Shown: positions 34,708-45,422 of the stretch, one piece after another | Position numbering within the stretch: the stretch's first letter is position 1 | Layout: every line of letters starts with the position of its first letter | Source of the DNA: Celoporthe dispersa | Taxonomy: Eukaryota; Ascomycota; Sordariomycetes; Diaporthales; Cryphonectriaceae | Assembly: GCA_016584495.1 (NCBI GenBank) | Contig: WAID01000007.1 | Span: 124,001 to 188,000 of the forward strand | Reading direction: 5' to 3' | Length of the DNA: 64,000 bases | The notes under the pieces: generated by a model | What the model was told of the DNA's origin: nothing | Databases searched by the model: none | Seen by the model: only the letters and a program-made list of their open reading frames with translations | Made by a program: the position numbers and the translations under genes

Positions 34708-35430
34708 TCACTTCCGCGAGGCACCAAAGTTGGTGCGCACCTTCTTGACATCCTTCGCATCACTCTCGCTGTCGCCGGTGTCCGCCGCGCTGATGACGTT
34801 CTTCTTCTTACGATCACGACCCACGGGGAGGGCACGGCCGGCCCCAGCACCCGCGCTCGTAGGGGTGGGGTGGTTGGTGCCGTTGCCGCCGAACGTGCTG
34901 CTGACAGGAGTCGGGGCGTGGCTGGAGCCCGGCGTGGTGGCAGAGGAGTCGGACACGGCGGCGTTGGGGTTGTACGAGATGCTGGACCGCGAGAAGACGC
35001 GGTGCTGGTCGACCGTGCCTGTCTTGCGCCGCTGGGCCGCCGCCGCCTGGGTGGTGCCCTTGGTGTAGTTGTCGAAGCCGGTCAGGATGTTGCCGAAGGG
35101 CGTGGACTCGAGGTACTCGGTCTCCTTCTGCTCGATGACCTCCTCGTCGCGTTGCTGAGGGGCCGGGTCAGTAGACAGCCAGGGCGGTGGAGAGCCAAGA
35201 TGGCAGGCAGCCAGCCAGGACAGCAGGCTCCGGGCGGCGGCCGGCGGCAACAACAAACAACAAACAACAAGGCCAGATCTGCTCACCAGCTTCTCGGCGA
35301 GCTTGCGCCGCTTCTCCAGCAGCTCCTTGAGGTGCTTGCGCTGCGACTCGTAGAACGGCACACCCCCGTCGCCATTCGCGGCACCGCCAGCAGCAGGCTG
35401 CTTGTTGTTGGGGCCCGCGTTCTCGGTCAT
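34708..35430 (-). CDS. eaf6: Eaf6, subunit of the NuA4 histone acetyltransferase complex
   Basis: Small scaffold protein shared by NuA4-type acetyltransferase complexes in the nucleus. Two exons, 35430-35287 and 35154-34708, with an intron starting GTGAGC and ending CTCAG, give 196 residues. The core is the family signature: VPFYESQRKHLKELLEKRRK, then (after the intron) EEVIEQKETEYLESTPFG, NILTGFDNYTKG and HRVFSRSSISYNPN; the family's coiled coil spans the splice site. The C-terminus is Ser/Thr/Gly-rich and basic (GRDRKKKNV). I chose the ATG giving MTENAG, the usual Eaf6 start; the frame stays open for 67 more codons upstream to another ATG at 35631, which looks like leader rather than protein. 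Confidence 0.92.
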   Translation of the reverse strand: MTENAGPNNKQPAAGGAANGDGGVPFYESQRKHLKELLEKRRKLAEKLVSRSGLVVCCLLLPPAAARSLLSWLAACHLGSPPPWLSTDPAPQQRDEEVIEQKETEYLESTPFGNILTGFDNYTKGTTQAAAAQRRKTGTVDQHRVFSRSSISYNPNAAVSDSSATTPGSSHAPTPVSSTFGGNGTNHPTPTSAGAGAGRALPVGRDRKKKNVISAADTGDSESDAKDVKKVRTNFGASRK

Positions 35431-36280
35431 CTTGATGCTCGGGTCTCGGGAGTATTCCGGATCGCTGCGCTCTTGCGGCTTCGGCGTGGTTGGGATCTCG
35501 TCAAGAAAAAGCAGAGAAGGGTCCGCAAGCAGGGCCCGGTGCAAGCCAACGACAGCGCGAGACCTCGAGCCTGCGGTGGGGTTCTTGTTCGTAGCGGCAC
35601 GGGTGTGTGGTGTTTTGGTGATGGCAGCCAAGTTTCTGGGGCAGGCATCTTGGACTGAAGGGGCCCTTTCCTGGTGGTGGTAAGTAGTGGGGTGTTACTA
35701 GCAGGGGTGGGGGGTGGGTTGTTACAGTAGAACGGTGGTGGCACGTGCACGAAGAGTACTGTCTACGGCATATGCTGTACTCGTTAGTCTCTCCTTTGAG
35801 GAGGAAGGACATGGGCGTTTGAGATAATTACTTGCTAGGAGATGAGCCGGGGAGAACTATGATGAGCTGCAGACTTCTACAGATGAAGACTACACCAGGA
35901 AACATTCAATATAATGGCAGGATCTCTCGCCAATTGGTCCACACAAGCCAGGGCAAGCAGTCTCCTGCATCTCTCCCATGAAAAGGGCCAATTGGGACAT
36001 GAAAAGAGGCAAATCCTCAGGTTATATAGCAAGTCTATTTCTTTTTATTTTTATTTTTTATTTCATTCTACCATACCCAGAAGATAAAGTCAAAGACGGC
36101 ATTGCATTATGAGGAATATATAGAAAACCCCGTCAAGTATGCAGGCACACCGAGACGTGAGACGAGAGCTGTAGTGATCATACTCATATCCAGGATGGGG
36201 TCGTCAGGAAGCAGGAGAGGTCAGATACAGCAAGACCTGCCACAGATGATTGGTCGTCAATCAGCAACAAGACATGAGCC
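35431..36280. other. Intergenic
   Basis: Upstream region of eaf6 and 3' flank of the PWI/SR gene. An AT-rich patch (36039-36070, TTTTTATTTTTATTTTTTATT-like) is the only visible feature. Confidence 0.65.
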
Positions 36281-38100
36281 TCAGGCATGGTTGCCCTGGT
36301 CCGTCTTGGATGATCTCCTCATCTTGATGAGCCTCTCCCTGAGCTCCTTCTCCCGCAGCTCATTCGCCTTCTGCTGCACAGTAGTCCTGTGTAAGGGCTG
36401 GAGCGAACACGGGAAAAAGAACAAGGCCTAGTCAGTAGGTTGGTCTCTTCGCATGACAGCTTGAAAGATGATAAACTTTTTTGGTGTTTTTCTCTTGCTT
36501 TCCCCTCCCCTCCCCCCAAGACTCTCAAAAGTGTGTCCCAGTCAAGGAGACTAGCGTACCTTCGATGAGGCATCGTTCGCGGTCGGCCCAGGCCTGGTGC
36601 GTTCGGCGGGCGACGTAGATCTAGGTCTGGTGGTTCTTCTGCCTTCGTGATCGGAAACATCAGCCGTATTGTCTCGTGAGCGGTCTTGAGATGAGATGGA
36701 GGATGTGTTATGTCTTCGCGGTTGCCTGTTGCCTCGTCTTCCTCCAGCTCTCCCGCGGCTCGCGCTTCTGCTCCGGTGGCGTGACAGGCGACGGGAGTCG
36801 CGCGGTGGTTCGGATGGAGACCTGCTACGACTTAGTCCACGTCTGCCCCGACCTCGACCCGCATCTCGGCTGCGGCTCCTGCTGGCACGCCTCCTCCGTG
36901 GCGGGGGGCTCCGCGACCGAGACACAGGGCGCGATGACGATCGCGATCGGGCGCGCCTCCGCCTGTCAGCTGAACGGCTCCGTGACGAAGAGTAACGGCG
37001 GCGCTTAGGTGCAGGGGAGTCTCGATCCGTGGAGGGCGACCGCCGGCGGGTGGGGCGGTAGTTGTTCTCTCGAGGAAAAGGAGACCGGGATCTCTTGCGG
37101 GTGGTGTGGCGAGATCGGCGTCGACGGCCACCACCTCCACCTCCACCACCACCACCACCAGGGCTTGACGAGCGTGAGCGGGACCGGGACCGCGGTGACC
37201 CCAGTGAAGACGACCGGCTCGGAGACCTGCGTCGCCTGTTGTTGTCATCGCGCCTCGGGGCGTGCCTGTCACCGCCTGGCATGTATAAGTCTCGGCCTCG
37301 GGTGGCACCTCGGTACGAGTCGCGGCCACGCCGGCTGGGCGGCGGTGAGCGGGACGGGCTGCGACCTCCCCGGTCAAAACCGCGGCCACGTCCGCCATAT
37401 GTGTCCCCCCGGTCGCCACCACGGCCACCGCGGTAGCTGTCGAGGCGGCCCCCTCGGGCCCGGCGCTGCTCGAGCTCTTCTCGCCTCTTGCGCGCCTCTT
37501 CGGCTGCCTTGTCGGCCTCGATCTTCTCCTGTATGAGCTCCATCTTCTTGGCCTCCAGCAGCTCCTTGGGGACGCCCTGCGGGCTCGCCTGCGCGCTCAG
37601 GCAGAGGTTCCACAGCTCCTTGCAGAAGGGGCCCGTGTCCTTATCGAGGAACCCAGTCAGCTGGATCTGGAGCGACTTGATGTCGGGCTGCGAGGGGGGC
37701 GCGCGCGCACACACACACACACAGAATGTCAGCCAGGTGCCGCGGGCGAGAGGCCAGTCTCGATATGACCGGTGCAAAAGGGGCGGAGGGGACAGAACAG
37801 GCTGACTCACGAAGCGAGACCCCTCGATCAGGTTGAAGCACAGCTCGATCACGACATCGTCCTCACTGCCCAGGATCTCCGAGATCTTGCCTGCAATCCA
37901 TCTGGAGACACGGTTTACGCGTCAGCGGGGAGGGAGAGGGGATAGAGGGAGACAAGGAGAAAAACGCGCGCGTCGGAGGGACAGGCAAACACCCACTTCT
38001 TCATGACCTGCAGGTTGACCTTGGTCATGTCGACCTTCTGGCTGAACTCGGGAGGGAATTTGGTGCTCTTGAGGAGCTTGGCATCCACACCGGTCGCCAT
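36281..38100 (-). CDS. PWI-domain SR-type splicing factor (SRm160/SRRM1-like)
   Basis: Nuclear pre-mRNA splicing coactivator type. Four exons: 38100-37997, 37901-37811, 37687-36560 and 36397-36281, giving 479 residues. Exons 1-3 build the PWI nucleic-acid-binding domain (residues about 10-100): LLKSTKFPPEFSQKVDMTKV, KKWIAGKISEILGSEDDVVI, ELCFNLIEG, QIQLTGFLDKDTGPFCKELW. A charged helix (EKIEADKAAEEARKRREELE) follows, then an RGG-rich part, a run of eleven Gly, and a long Arg/Ser domain typical of SR proteins. The C-terminus is a conserved basic helix (QQKANELREKELRERLIKMR). The donor of intron 1 is GTGGGT; the neighbouring GTGTTT would give a stop just after the splice, which decides the choice. 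A (CA)n tract sits in intron 2. Confidence 0.9.
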
Positions 38101-39064
38101 CTTGGGGGGCGACGTTCTGGGCGGTGCAGGCTGGCAGGCTGATCTGTTGTCGACAACAAGAAGATGCCCTGAGGGAGAAAGGGGGGGGAGGGGGACCAGA
38201 AATAGGGAAGAAGCTCCTTGTGACGTCGGAGCTCGAAATTTAAACGGGCTGGGCCTTCCAGGCGGTGGTGGCCGCTGCGTTAGGTGGGTTTCAATGGATC
38301 AATGGATCAATTGGGGCCAGCCAGCCGTCAAATTCCAGTGGGCCCCCGCCGAGCCGGACCGCCTGGACATCCTTGCCAGCGCAATGACTTCACGCGCTGT
38401 TAGGCGGCGGACGTGTGCTGTAGGTCGCCACTATTGGTAGCAGCGTTCAGATGTCGGAGAGGAGGGGACAAGTTGGTGCCCACCCTCGATGAGGAGGAGA
38501 GAGGGGAAAGAGAGAAGAAAAAAAAGGAGAAGAGGGGTAGAGAGGAGAGAGACAGAGTCTAGCATTCTCAAGAGAGAGTCTGATAAGGGGTATTTAATTA
38601 ATCTCGCCGTTGCTCGCTAAAAGGCCTGCATGCAAGCCGTGCCTCGGACCCCTTCTTCTCACCAATCGCTGGTGGCGCATGCTCGTGCGACCAACCAAGG
38701 CAGAAGTAACATGCAGATTAATCGTCTTGTGGATGAAAATGCACTGCAATCATGAGCCTATGGCTGTTCACGCCATCTTCTATCTTACAAATCCACAACA
38801 GCTGTGGCACCTCGAAACAACAGGAATTGTACAAGTCGTGATCGTCCCGTGAACCCGTTCGTGCCGTCCGAAAAAGCTCCTCCTGGCTTGTCTTCATATC
38901 CCATCGTATTCGCGTCTTTCTTATTTGGTTCATTCAAGAGAACTTTTCCCGACCCAGAAACGCCGCCTCTCCATTACCCATCTCTTGTAGCAGTAGTGTC
39001 GCCAAGTGCGCCGGGGCTGGAAGCCCAACATGTGTCCCTAGCGTCGCGTGTCGTCTCGTGGGGC
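38101..39064. other. Intergenic
   Basis: Promoter of the PWI/SR gene (left) and 3' flank of the poly-Q gene (right). Short GA-rich tract at 38465-38560; the part from 38700 to 38830 is AT-richer and CpG-poor. No gene seen. Confidence 0.65.
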
Positions 39065-39176
39065 CTACTTCGTCTCGCTCGTACCTGATGTCGGTTCGCC
39101 TCTGGGGTATGTGTACGTCCTTGAGATCGGACGCGGTCGTTCCGTCTTCTGCCCGTCAGCCTGGCCCCCTCCCTGC

Positions 39177-39210
<34 letters not shown>

Positions 39211-39787
39211 TGTTCTTGGCGATCAGCGCGTCGATCTGCTCGCGCGCCTTCTTCAGGCCGGTGCTGTCCTGCTGCTTGAGCCTGTTGCGGATCTCGTACA
39301 GCGTCATCAGCGTGCTGGCCTGGTGTACGTCATCATCGCCCTCGCGCGGTGTGCCCGGCATAGACGGGACTTGTGACGATGGGCCGGTCGAGTTGGAGCG
39401 CGACATGGCGGGAGGCGTGAGGATCTTGCGACCGAACTTGTCGAAGCGATTCCCGGAGGCGGAGGCGGATGGCCGGTGCGCGCCGGTAGGTGTGGGTGTC
39501 TGTGTGGGCGCAGGCGGCTGGAGATGGGCCTGCTGGGGGTGTTGAGGGTTCGTGGGGAGGGTCTTGTTCGCGTTGAGTAGTCCTTTGGCAGCTTTCTGCT
39601 CCTGCGAAGTGGGTGATGGTGGTCTGTCGTCAGCTCTCTTGAGGACACATGGCTGACGAGCAGGCCTGGGCAGTGCTGCCCCTCCTCCCTGTCCTGCAAG
39701 CTCTGGGGAGAATAGGTGGGGTGTACTCACTGCTGCGCTGAGGTCTGATATGTCAGCCAGCATCTGTGCTAGCTGTAACGACTCCAT
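39065..39787 (-). CDS. Conserved fungal protein with C-terminal poly-Gln, function unknown
   Basis: Two exons, 39787-39731 and 39601-39065 (intron GTGAGTACAC...TTCGCAG), give 197 residues. The N-terminus MESLQLAQMLADISDLSAA joins EQKAAKGLLNANKTLPTNP. The middle is Pro/Thr-rich, then NRFDKFGRKILTPPAMSRS, ASTLMTLYEIRNRLKQQD, GLKKAREQIDALIAKN, a run of 12 Gln, and a basic tail with RTYTYPRGE. I have seen this pattern in uncharacterised Pezizomycotina proteins but know no function. The predicted helices before the Gln run suggest a protein-interaction module. The CAG/CTG tract makes Gln number likely to vary between strains. Frame intact. Confidence 0.8.
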
Positions 39788-40715
39788 CTTCGACGTATGC
39801 CTGATGTGACCACAAGAATGGGAGATTGAGGAGGGAGCCTCGGGGATGTGATGACGGAGAGGGTTGGGCACCAGTATTCAGTGGAGGCCCCCACAGAAGA
39901 GTGAGGAATGATGTAGCCCTCGAGGAAGTGGAGAGACTGGTCGAGAGTGGCGGAGGAATCAGGAGTGATGGTGGGTGGTGTGACCAGAGTGTGACTGTTT
40001 ACCGAGGAGGAGGTGGAAGAAGAATGATGTGCTATCAGGCTCCCGTCGGGAAAGACTGTTGCTGCTGAGAGGAGGAACCTCTCTAGGAATGAGCGACAAG
40101 GGAGGCAACATCCTTCAGGGTGCGAGGGTTCTCTGTGGGGAAAATTTATTAGCGCCGCGGGGAAAGCAGGAAACCTCCTTCCCCAGATTTCAGCGGCAGA
40201 CCGCAGCAGGGGCCCTTCTGCAAACATCTTCTGCCTCACACAAGAAACACGCACGCTACATCATATCACCAAGAGTAGTAATACTGTACCATGCAGCACA
40301 GGGGGGGCACCCGGTGTGCTAGGGTAGTTACATCGTGAACAACTCTTGGCAGCCTGGCAGGGCTATTCTGCCGAAGAGAGCTCTCCCAGCGGGATCGACT
40401 GATCACTCGGGGCAAATCATCCTCCTATCCTGCCTTGCAGATTCCCATGGTATGAGCATGAATAGAGTTTCCAGGTTCTAGAAGCAAGCAGCAGGCTGCA
40501 TGAAGATTACCCCTACCAATGGATGAAAGGAAACCATTTGCGTCAGCCCATTGTTGAGATGGATCCCGGGAATTCGGGAGTGGGTGGGAGGGAAAGAAAA
40601 AAAACCAGACAATAGCAGGGACCAACCACACACACCCCCTTTCATTCTCATGCGGACCAGGACGGAGGTCTTCTTCCAGGCCCAGAGTGCCAGTCGATGG
40701 CTTTTCCATATTGCA

Positions 40716-40762
40716 GCACACATTGGATGCCACAAGGGGTGCATTGTGCATCCAATGTGTGC
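40716..40762. repeat. Perfect 15-bp inverted repeat (hairpin)
   Basis: Left arm GCACACATTGGATGC at 40716-40730 and right arm GCATCCAATGTGTGC at 40748-40762 pair perfectly around a 17-nt loop. The octamer TGCATTGT recurs in the loop, and GTGCATTGT/GTGCATTGT-like words flank the right arm. It is far from any coding exon. Confidence 0.85.
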
Positions 40763-42278
40763 ATTGTTGTCTCAAAGACCACAGAACCCACTTAAACTGT
40801 CGCCAGGCAATCTGCACAAGCCAAGTTCCTCTTCCCATATCCTCAATCACTCAGATCGACAGCCACACCCCCCTTCCTCATAGATGGCCTCCAAGTCTCA
40901 GTGGCGTTTGTTGGTGCATTTTCTGGGGGGCGGGGGACTGCGTCCTCGAGACAGTTGGAACTCCGTCATGACATCGAGACCATCCGGACAGTCAGACCGA
41001 TGACGAAGCTCCCGGGTGGCTGGACAACAGGTCTCAGGGGGCTATTGCCGCCCTGGGAGCGGTTCCGGAGCCCTGTACGAGGGTTCATTCATGCTCGCCC
41101 ACATCGCGTACTGCTGCTGAGTCAAGCTCCCTCCGCTCGCTGCGACGCGGACCTGGACCTGAAGTGATGGAAGCCGAAGAGCAGTGATGTACATGCTGGC
41201 TATTGACTCCAGGCACCTCCCCGTCTCCGGCTCCGACTCCGCCTCGCATAACCACATCAGGTGCGTCTGTGTGTGACCAGTGCGGTGTCACATCCCACAG
41301 CCCGCACCATGCCCTCGAGATGAAGGTAGCAAGCTGCAGCACTGCCTCCCTCTCTCCCTCCCGCCTTGTACGAAAGGGAGCAGCGGGTTCTCTGCCGAGT
41401 GTATGAGACTTCCGAAGAAGAAGAGAAAACAAGATGCAGCCGCCCGTGAGGCGAGCGACAAACAGAAGGAGGGGCAGAGATGTACCACACAAGAGGCACA
41501 AGAAGAAGCAGTATGCACGGTTGATATGCACAGCTCGTGGAGTACAGAGGATGCCGCTGTGGTTCAAGGACCAACACACACCTGCAGAGAGGACGGAAAT
41601 CACGTCCACGAGCAGTGCCTCGTCAGACCCGGTTTTCTGAGTCCTTCGAACCATCACATGATGTTCTTCCTCGACAGAAGTCAGTCAGTCGGTGATGGGG
41701 GCTGGCTCTGTCCTGTGGGCCGCGATCATATCACAGCGGGCACGATTGCGTCTAAAAGGCAACGGCATCAAGACAGCATCGCTACATTTGAAATCCGACC
41801 ACGACGGCTCGCCGGGCGCAGGATCGTCTGCGACAGGAGCTGGTGCGTTCCAAGGGCCCATAAGAGCATGCCGAGGGCTTGCGAGGCCGGCGGCGGGGAC
41901 GGTCCACTGTGTGCCGCGAGAGGTAATTTGGGGCCCCGAGCTGGGGGGTTTCGAACGTAATCCTGCCCTTCTCTGGCGGCTTCGACTTTTGTCACCATAC
42001 ACACAAAAACATCCACCACCAGTAGCTTATTAGGGAGACCCCCGGCTCAATATTCAACCAGCAAGAATAGGGTAGGTTGCTAAGGCACACTTCTGGCATG
42101 GTAGTGCGGGATGTGGACGACCCCTCCGCGTGTGCCCCCCGGAGCTCTCTTCTGCGCGCCGAGCTGGGCGCAGGCGTGCGACGAAGGCCCAGCAGCGGGT
42201 TTACGAAACCACCGAACCCCCTCAGCCGGATTTGCCGACCAAGCGCCGAAGCAAAGCAGCTCGAGGGGCTCCGTCAGT

Positions 42279-42288
42279 TATATATAAA
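42279..42288 (+). promoter_or_regulatory. TATA box of the FAH-family gene
   Basis: TATATATAAA, 59 bp before the first ATG (42347) and 89 bp before the internal ATG (42377). Confidence 0.5.
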
Positions 42289-42346
42289 ACACTCAACGCA
42301 GGGCGCTGACTTTGCGATAGCTCCTCGCAGTCCCTTTTGAGAGAAA

Positions 42347-43308
42347 ATGAACGCATTTCGAAGAGGATTGTCCACCATGGCTACTGTCAAGAGACCCAGC
42401 AAGATTGTCTGCATCGGCCGCAACTACGCGTGAGTGCGAGAGCTTGTTCCTAAACCCCTCCTCCGGGAAAAATAGCTCAGGTGGCGGGCGGCGCTGTCCT
42501 CTGTCTTGTCGATGATGGCGGCCACACAACCGAGATGATTACTGACAGGTGGTCTTCTCTCCGCAACAGGGACCATGTGAAGGAGCTGAACAACGTGAGG
42601 CCGAAGCAGCCTTTTCTTCTTCCTCAAGCCCCCCACCACACTTCTCCAGCCCGGTGAGGGCCCTGTCATCGCACCCAAGGGCGTGAACCTGCACTATGAG
42701 ATCGAGCTAGCCCTTATAATGGGCAAGAAGGTCACAGACCTCGATGCGTCGGACGAGAAGGCCGCGTTCGATGCCATTGACAGTGAGTTGTTCTTCTCGT
42801 CTCTCGCCCACCAGTCATCATCATCATCATCGCTCCTGTTTGTTACATTGCAAGTGTTGACCACAGACCCCATCAACCAGGCTATGCGCTGTCAATTGAC
42901 ATGACGGCGCGCAACATCCAGGAGGAGGCCAAGAAGAAGGGTCTCCCCTGGGACATCTCCAAGGGGTTCGACACCTTCCTGCCCGTCAGCAAGGTGATCC
43001 CCAAGTCCAAGATCCCAGACCCGCACAACATTGAGATCTGGCTCAAGGTGAACGGCGAGACCCGCCAGGAGGACTCGACCAACCTGTTCCTGTTCCAGAT
43101 CCCCCGCGTGCTGAGCGACATCTCCAAGGTCATGACGCTCGAGGAGGGCGACATCGTTATCACCGGTACCCCCAAGGGCGTCGGCCCCGTGCTGCCGGGC
43201 GAGGTGATGACTGCTGGTATCAGGGTGGACGGTAAGGAGCTGGAGGAGGCGGCCATGGAGGTGCCTGTGGCGGAGAGCAAGTCGGCTTATGTGTTTGCTG
43301 AGACATAG
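42347..43308 (+). CDS. FAHD1-like acylpyruvase / oxaloacetate decarboxylase
   Basis: Fumarylacetoacetate-hydrolase superfamily, short FAHD1 type (acylpyruvate hydrolysis and oxaloacetate decarboxylation, normally mitochondrial). Three exons: 42347-42429, 42570-42782 and 42881-43308, about 240 residues. Signature: KIVCIGRNYADHVKELNN, LKPPTTLLQPGEGPV, HYEIELALIMGK with the metal-binding Glu pair, SIDMTARNIQEEAKKKGLPW, KGFDTFLPVS, DISKVMTLEEGDIVITGTP and KGVGPVLPGE. The frame breaks once at the T run 42612-42615; with one T fewer it reads QPFFFLKPP as in homologues. Two starts are possible: ATG 42347 adds a short basic leader (MNAFRRGLST) resembling a mitochondrial presequence, while ATG 42377 lies in an optimal ACCATGG context. 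Frame and length otherwise fit the family. Confidence 0.9.
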
Positions 43309-43953
43309 ACAAGATGAAAAGCAGCAGAAGGCGACAGAGACAGGGCATGGGCTGGGTGTGTTTTCTGTATATGTACTTTGGGAATCACCACGCATAGACT
43401 TTTGATACAGATACCATATCCCCATGAAATACCTTTTTTTTCTTCTCTTCTTCTTTCTCATTGCCCATCTCCCGAGTAAGGCCTTCATTCTGCACCGGGA
43501 TATGTCTCCTTTCAAGCAGCTCACGATCTATGAGTTGATATGCGTCCGTCGATTACGTGTCATGACTGTAAGTACTGCATGGCCCCTCATCGTAAACGAA
43601 ATACAGTATGTTTGAATACGAAGATGGTATCGTGTTTTATATTTGCACTTGACGTTGTCAGGAACCAACCTACTCGCAAATGGCCCTGGTTTGAGAGGTC
43701 CTTTAAGTCCCGCCTTTGATCTTCCCAATGATAAGATTGTGACAGACAGATAAGCCGGCATTCATCTATTCCACGTCTCTTCCTTTCTCTCTCTCTCTCT
43801 TTAACTTCCCTTTTCTAAAAAAAAAAAAAAATGTTAAAGCTCATTGATTGTTGCTTTAGTGTTTATCCCGTAAATCCGCAGCACACACGCACGCCAAGGG
43901 TCCTACCTACTGCACTCTGCAGTACCACCCACCCGCTAGAGGGACCCCTGGCA

Positions 43954-44004
43954 AGGTGCTGACTTAGCACCTGGCGGGGGTGTAAGACCACTATCGGAAG
44001 TGGT
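43954..44004 (+). other. Two adjacent perfect hairpins
   Basis: Hairpin 1 pairs AGGTGCT (43954-43960) with AGCACCT (43966-43972) around a 5-nt loop. Hairpin 2 pairs ACCACT (43987-43992) with AGTGGT (43999-44004) around a 6-nt loop. They lie about 380-430 bp upstream of the copper transporter ATG. No known RNA family is recognised. Confidence 0.6.
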
Positions 44005-44084
44005 ACCACAGCACCCATAGCACAACGTCAGAAGCCACGCCAGCACGCCTGCAACACACCACACCCGCCCACACAGGCCATAGC

Positions 44085-44104
44085 CTTGCGCAAGTTTGAG
44101 CAAA
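44085..44104 (+). promoter_or_regulatory. Tandem Mac1-type copper response elements
   Basis: TGAGCAAA at 44097-44104 is the exact reverse complement of TTTGCTCA, the yeast Mac1 element TTTGC(T/G)CA. CTTGCGCAAG at 44085-44094 contains CTTGCGCA, one base off the same consensus, and is palindromic. Paired elements are the arrangement at yeast CTR genes. They sit about 280 bp upstream of the Ctr start codon. Podospora GRISEA, the Mac1 homologue, controls a Ctr gene in the same way, which makes copper-starvation induction likely here. Confidence 0.6.
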
Positions 44105-44379
44105 TTACAGGCCAGCGTGCCTGGAGGTCTCCACCACTACCACCGGGCTGTTGTCGATGCGTGTCGGCGCTGGTGTCCGGCCCTCCCTTTATAGCCCCAA
44201 GACGCGAAGCGTTTCGTTCTTTCTTTGGTTACCATTCCCAAGTCCATTCTTCTGTTCAACTACCGTCTTTCTTGCAAAGCGTTCGTCTCGTTCCGTCCCA
44301 TCAGTTCCCGACCCAGCCGTTGATTGATTCAACGCCGCACCTCCCTCGCGACCAACAACGACAGCGACACAAAGACACC

Positions 44380-45422
44380 ATGGATCACGTACACCACATG
44401 ATGGACCACGGCGATATGGACATGCCCGGCCACGGCGGCCACGACATGCCCGCCATGTGCCGTATGGATGTAAGGAAGAAGCGCTCTCTTCTCCCTTCTC
44501 TCCCTCCGCCTCTTCTCTCCGGTTCAACCCACCCCGAAGAAGCGATACAATAGACCTGTGCTGACGATGGGGACAACCTCGTCCTCCCGTTTCCCTATAG
44601 ATGCACTTCACCTGGGACACGACCAACCTCTGCATCGTCTTCGAGTCCTGGCACATCCGATCCACCTTGGGCCTGATCTTCTCCCTCCTCGCCGTCGTCC
44701 TGATCGGGATGGGCTACGAGGCCCTGCGCGCCGGCACCAGGCGGTACGAGATCGTCATGAACAAGAGGATGGAGTCTGTTCCGAGTGAGTTCCCTCTCTC
44801 GCTCGTAACCTGATCACATACGGAACACACACTTCCTCCGGGCCTGCCCTGCGAGCACAACTCATCCGAGCGCGCCCGTTGAGAGCATTAACACATGATC
44901 CGGAATAGAGGGAGTTGCGCACTCCTCTCTAACCCCGTTCCGCGTTTCAGACTTCCTTCCCCCCCCCCCCCTTTTTTCTTTTCTTTCTTCCTCCCTCCCT
45001 TGCGTCGCATTGCGTTCTGTTGCTACCTGCAAAAGAAGCTTACCGAGAAACCCGAGGCGACACGATTACTGAGACGACGCCGCTGGCGTGGGCGACAGGG
45101 CAGAACAAGGCGCAGGTCAGCCAGCGGGTGCGCGTGGTCAAGGCGGTCCTGTATGCAGCACAGACCTTTTATGCGTTCATGTTGATGTGAGTTGTCTTCT
45201 TTTACCCCTGCTGTCCGCTCCTGACGGCGCTACGAGAAAAGTAAAATATATAAAAGAGGCGAGGACGAGATGCTGATGAGATGTGTGTGTGTGTGTACCT
45301 ACAGGTTGGTGTTTATGACTTATAACGGTTGGGTGATGGTGGCGGTGACACTGGGGGCGTTCTTTGGCTATTTGACGTTTGGGGACCAGACCTCGGTCAC
45401 GAGAGAGACGCAGTGCCATTAG
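44380..45422 (+). CDS. Ctr-family high-affinity copper transporter
   Basis: Trimeric Cu(I) importer of the plasma or vacuolar membrane. Four exons: 44380-44469, 44601-44784, 45036-45186 and 45305-45422, all GT-AG, give 180 residues with an intact frame. The N-terminus is a Met/His copper-binding region (MDHVHHMMDHGDMDM, HGGHDMPAM). Membrane segment 1 begins at TNLCIVFESWHI; segment 2 holds the MLVFM (M-x3-M) motif of the selectivity filter, built across the last splice site; segment 3 has GAFFG, the GxxxG packing motif. A charged cytosolic loop with RRYEIVMNKRMESV joins segments 1 and 2. It ends with a single Cys (TQCH), similar to the Cys/His tail of Ctr1 proteins. Two copper elements lie upstream. 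It converges on the Nudix gene, 297 bp away. Confidence 0.93.

Larger units (their letters stand above)
39788..42346. other. 2.6-kb intergenic stretch with a strong inverted repeat
   Basis: No frame carries conserved protein text. It includes the divergent promoters of the poly-Q gene (left) and the FAH-family gene (right), a 15-bp inverted repeat at 40716-40762, and a moderately CpG-poor section from about 40430 to 40870. Confidence 0.6.
43309..44379. other. Intergenic: 3' flank of the FAH gene and promoter of the copper transporter
   Basis: A (CT)n/A-run patch at 43781-43830 is followed by two perfect hairpins (43954-44004) and Mac1-type copper elements (44085-44104). The last 200 bp are a pyrimidine-rich leader. 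Confidence 0.65.

Noticed and set aside
35431..35631. In-frame extension upstream of eaf6 containing LHRALLADPSLLFLDEI, which resembles an ABC-ATPase Walker B region
   Set aside because: Only this short string matches; no Walker A, signature motif or further ABC sequence is nearby, and Eaf6 proteins normally start at MTEN. Chance in a leader.
41930..41960. tRNA B-box-like GTTCGAAACC on the minus strand
   Set aside because: No A box, anticodon stem or acceptor pairing at the proper distance.
42470..42490. tRNA A-box-like TAGCTCAGGTGG
   Set aside because: No B box follows within 60 bp; it lies in intron 1 of the FAH-family gene.
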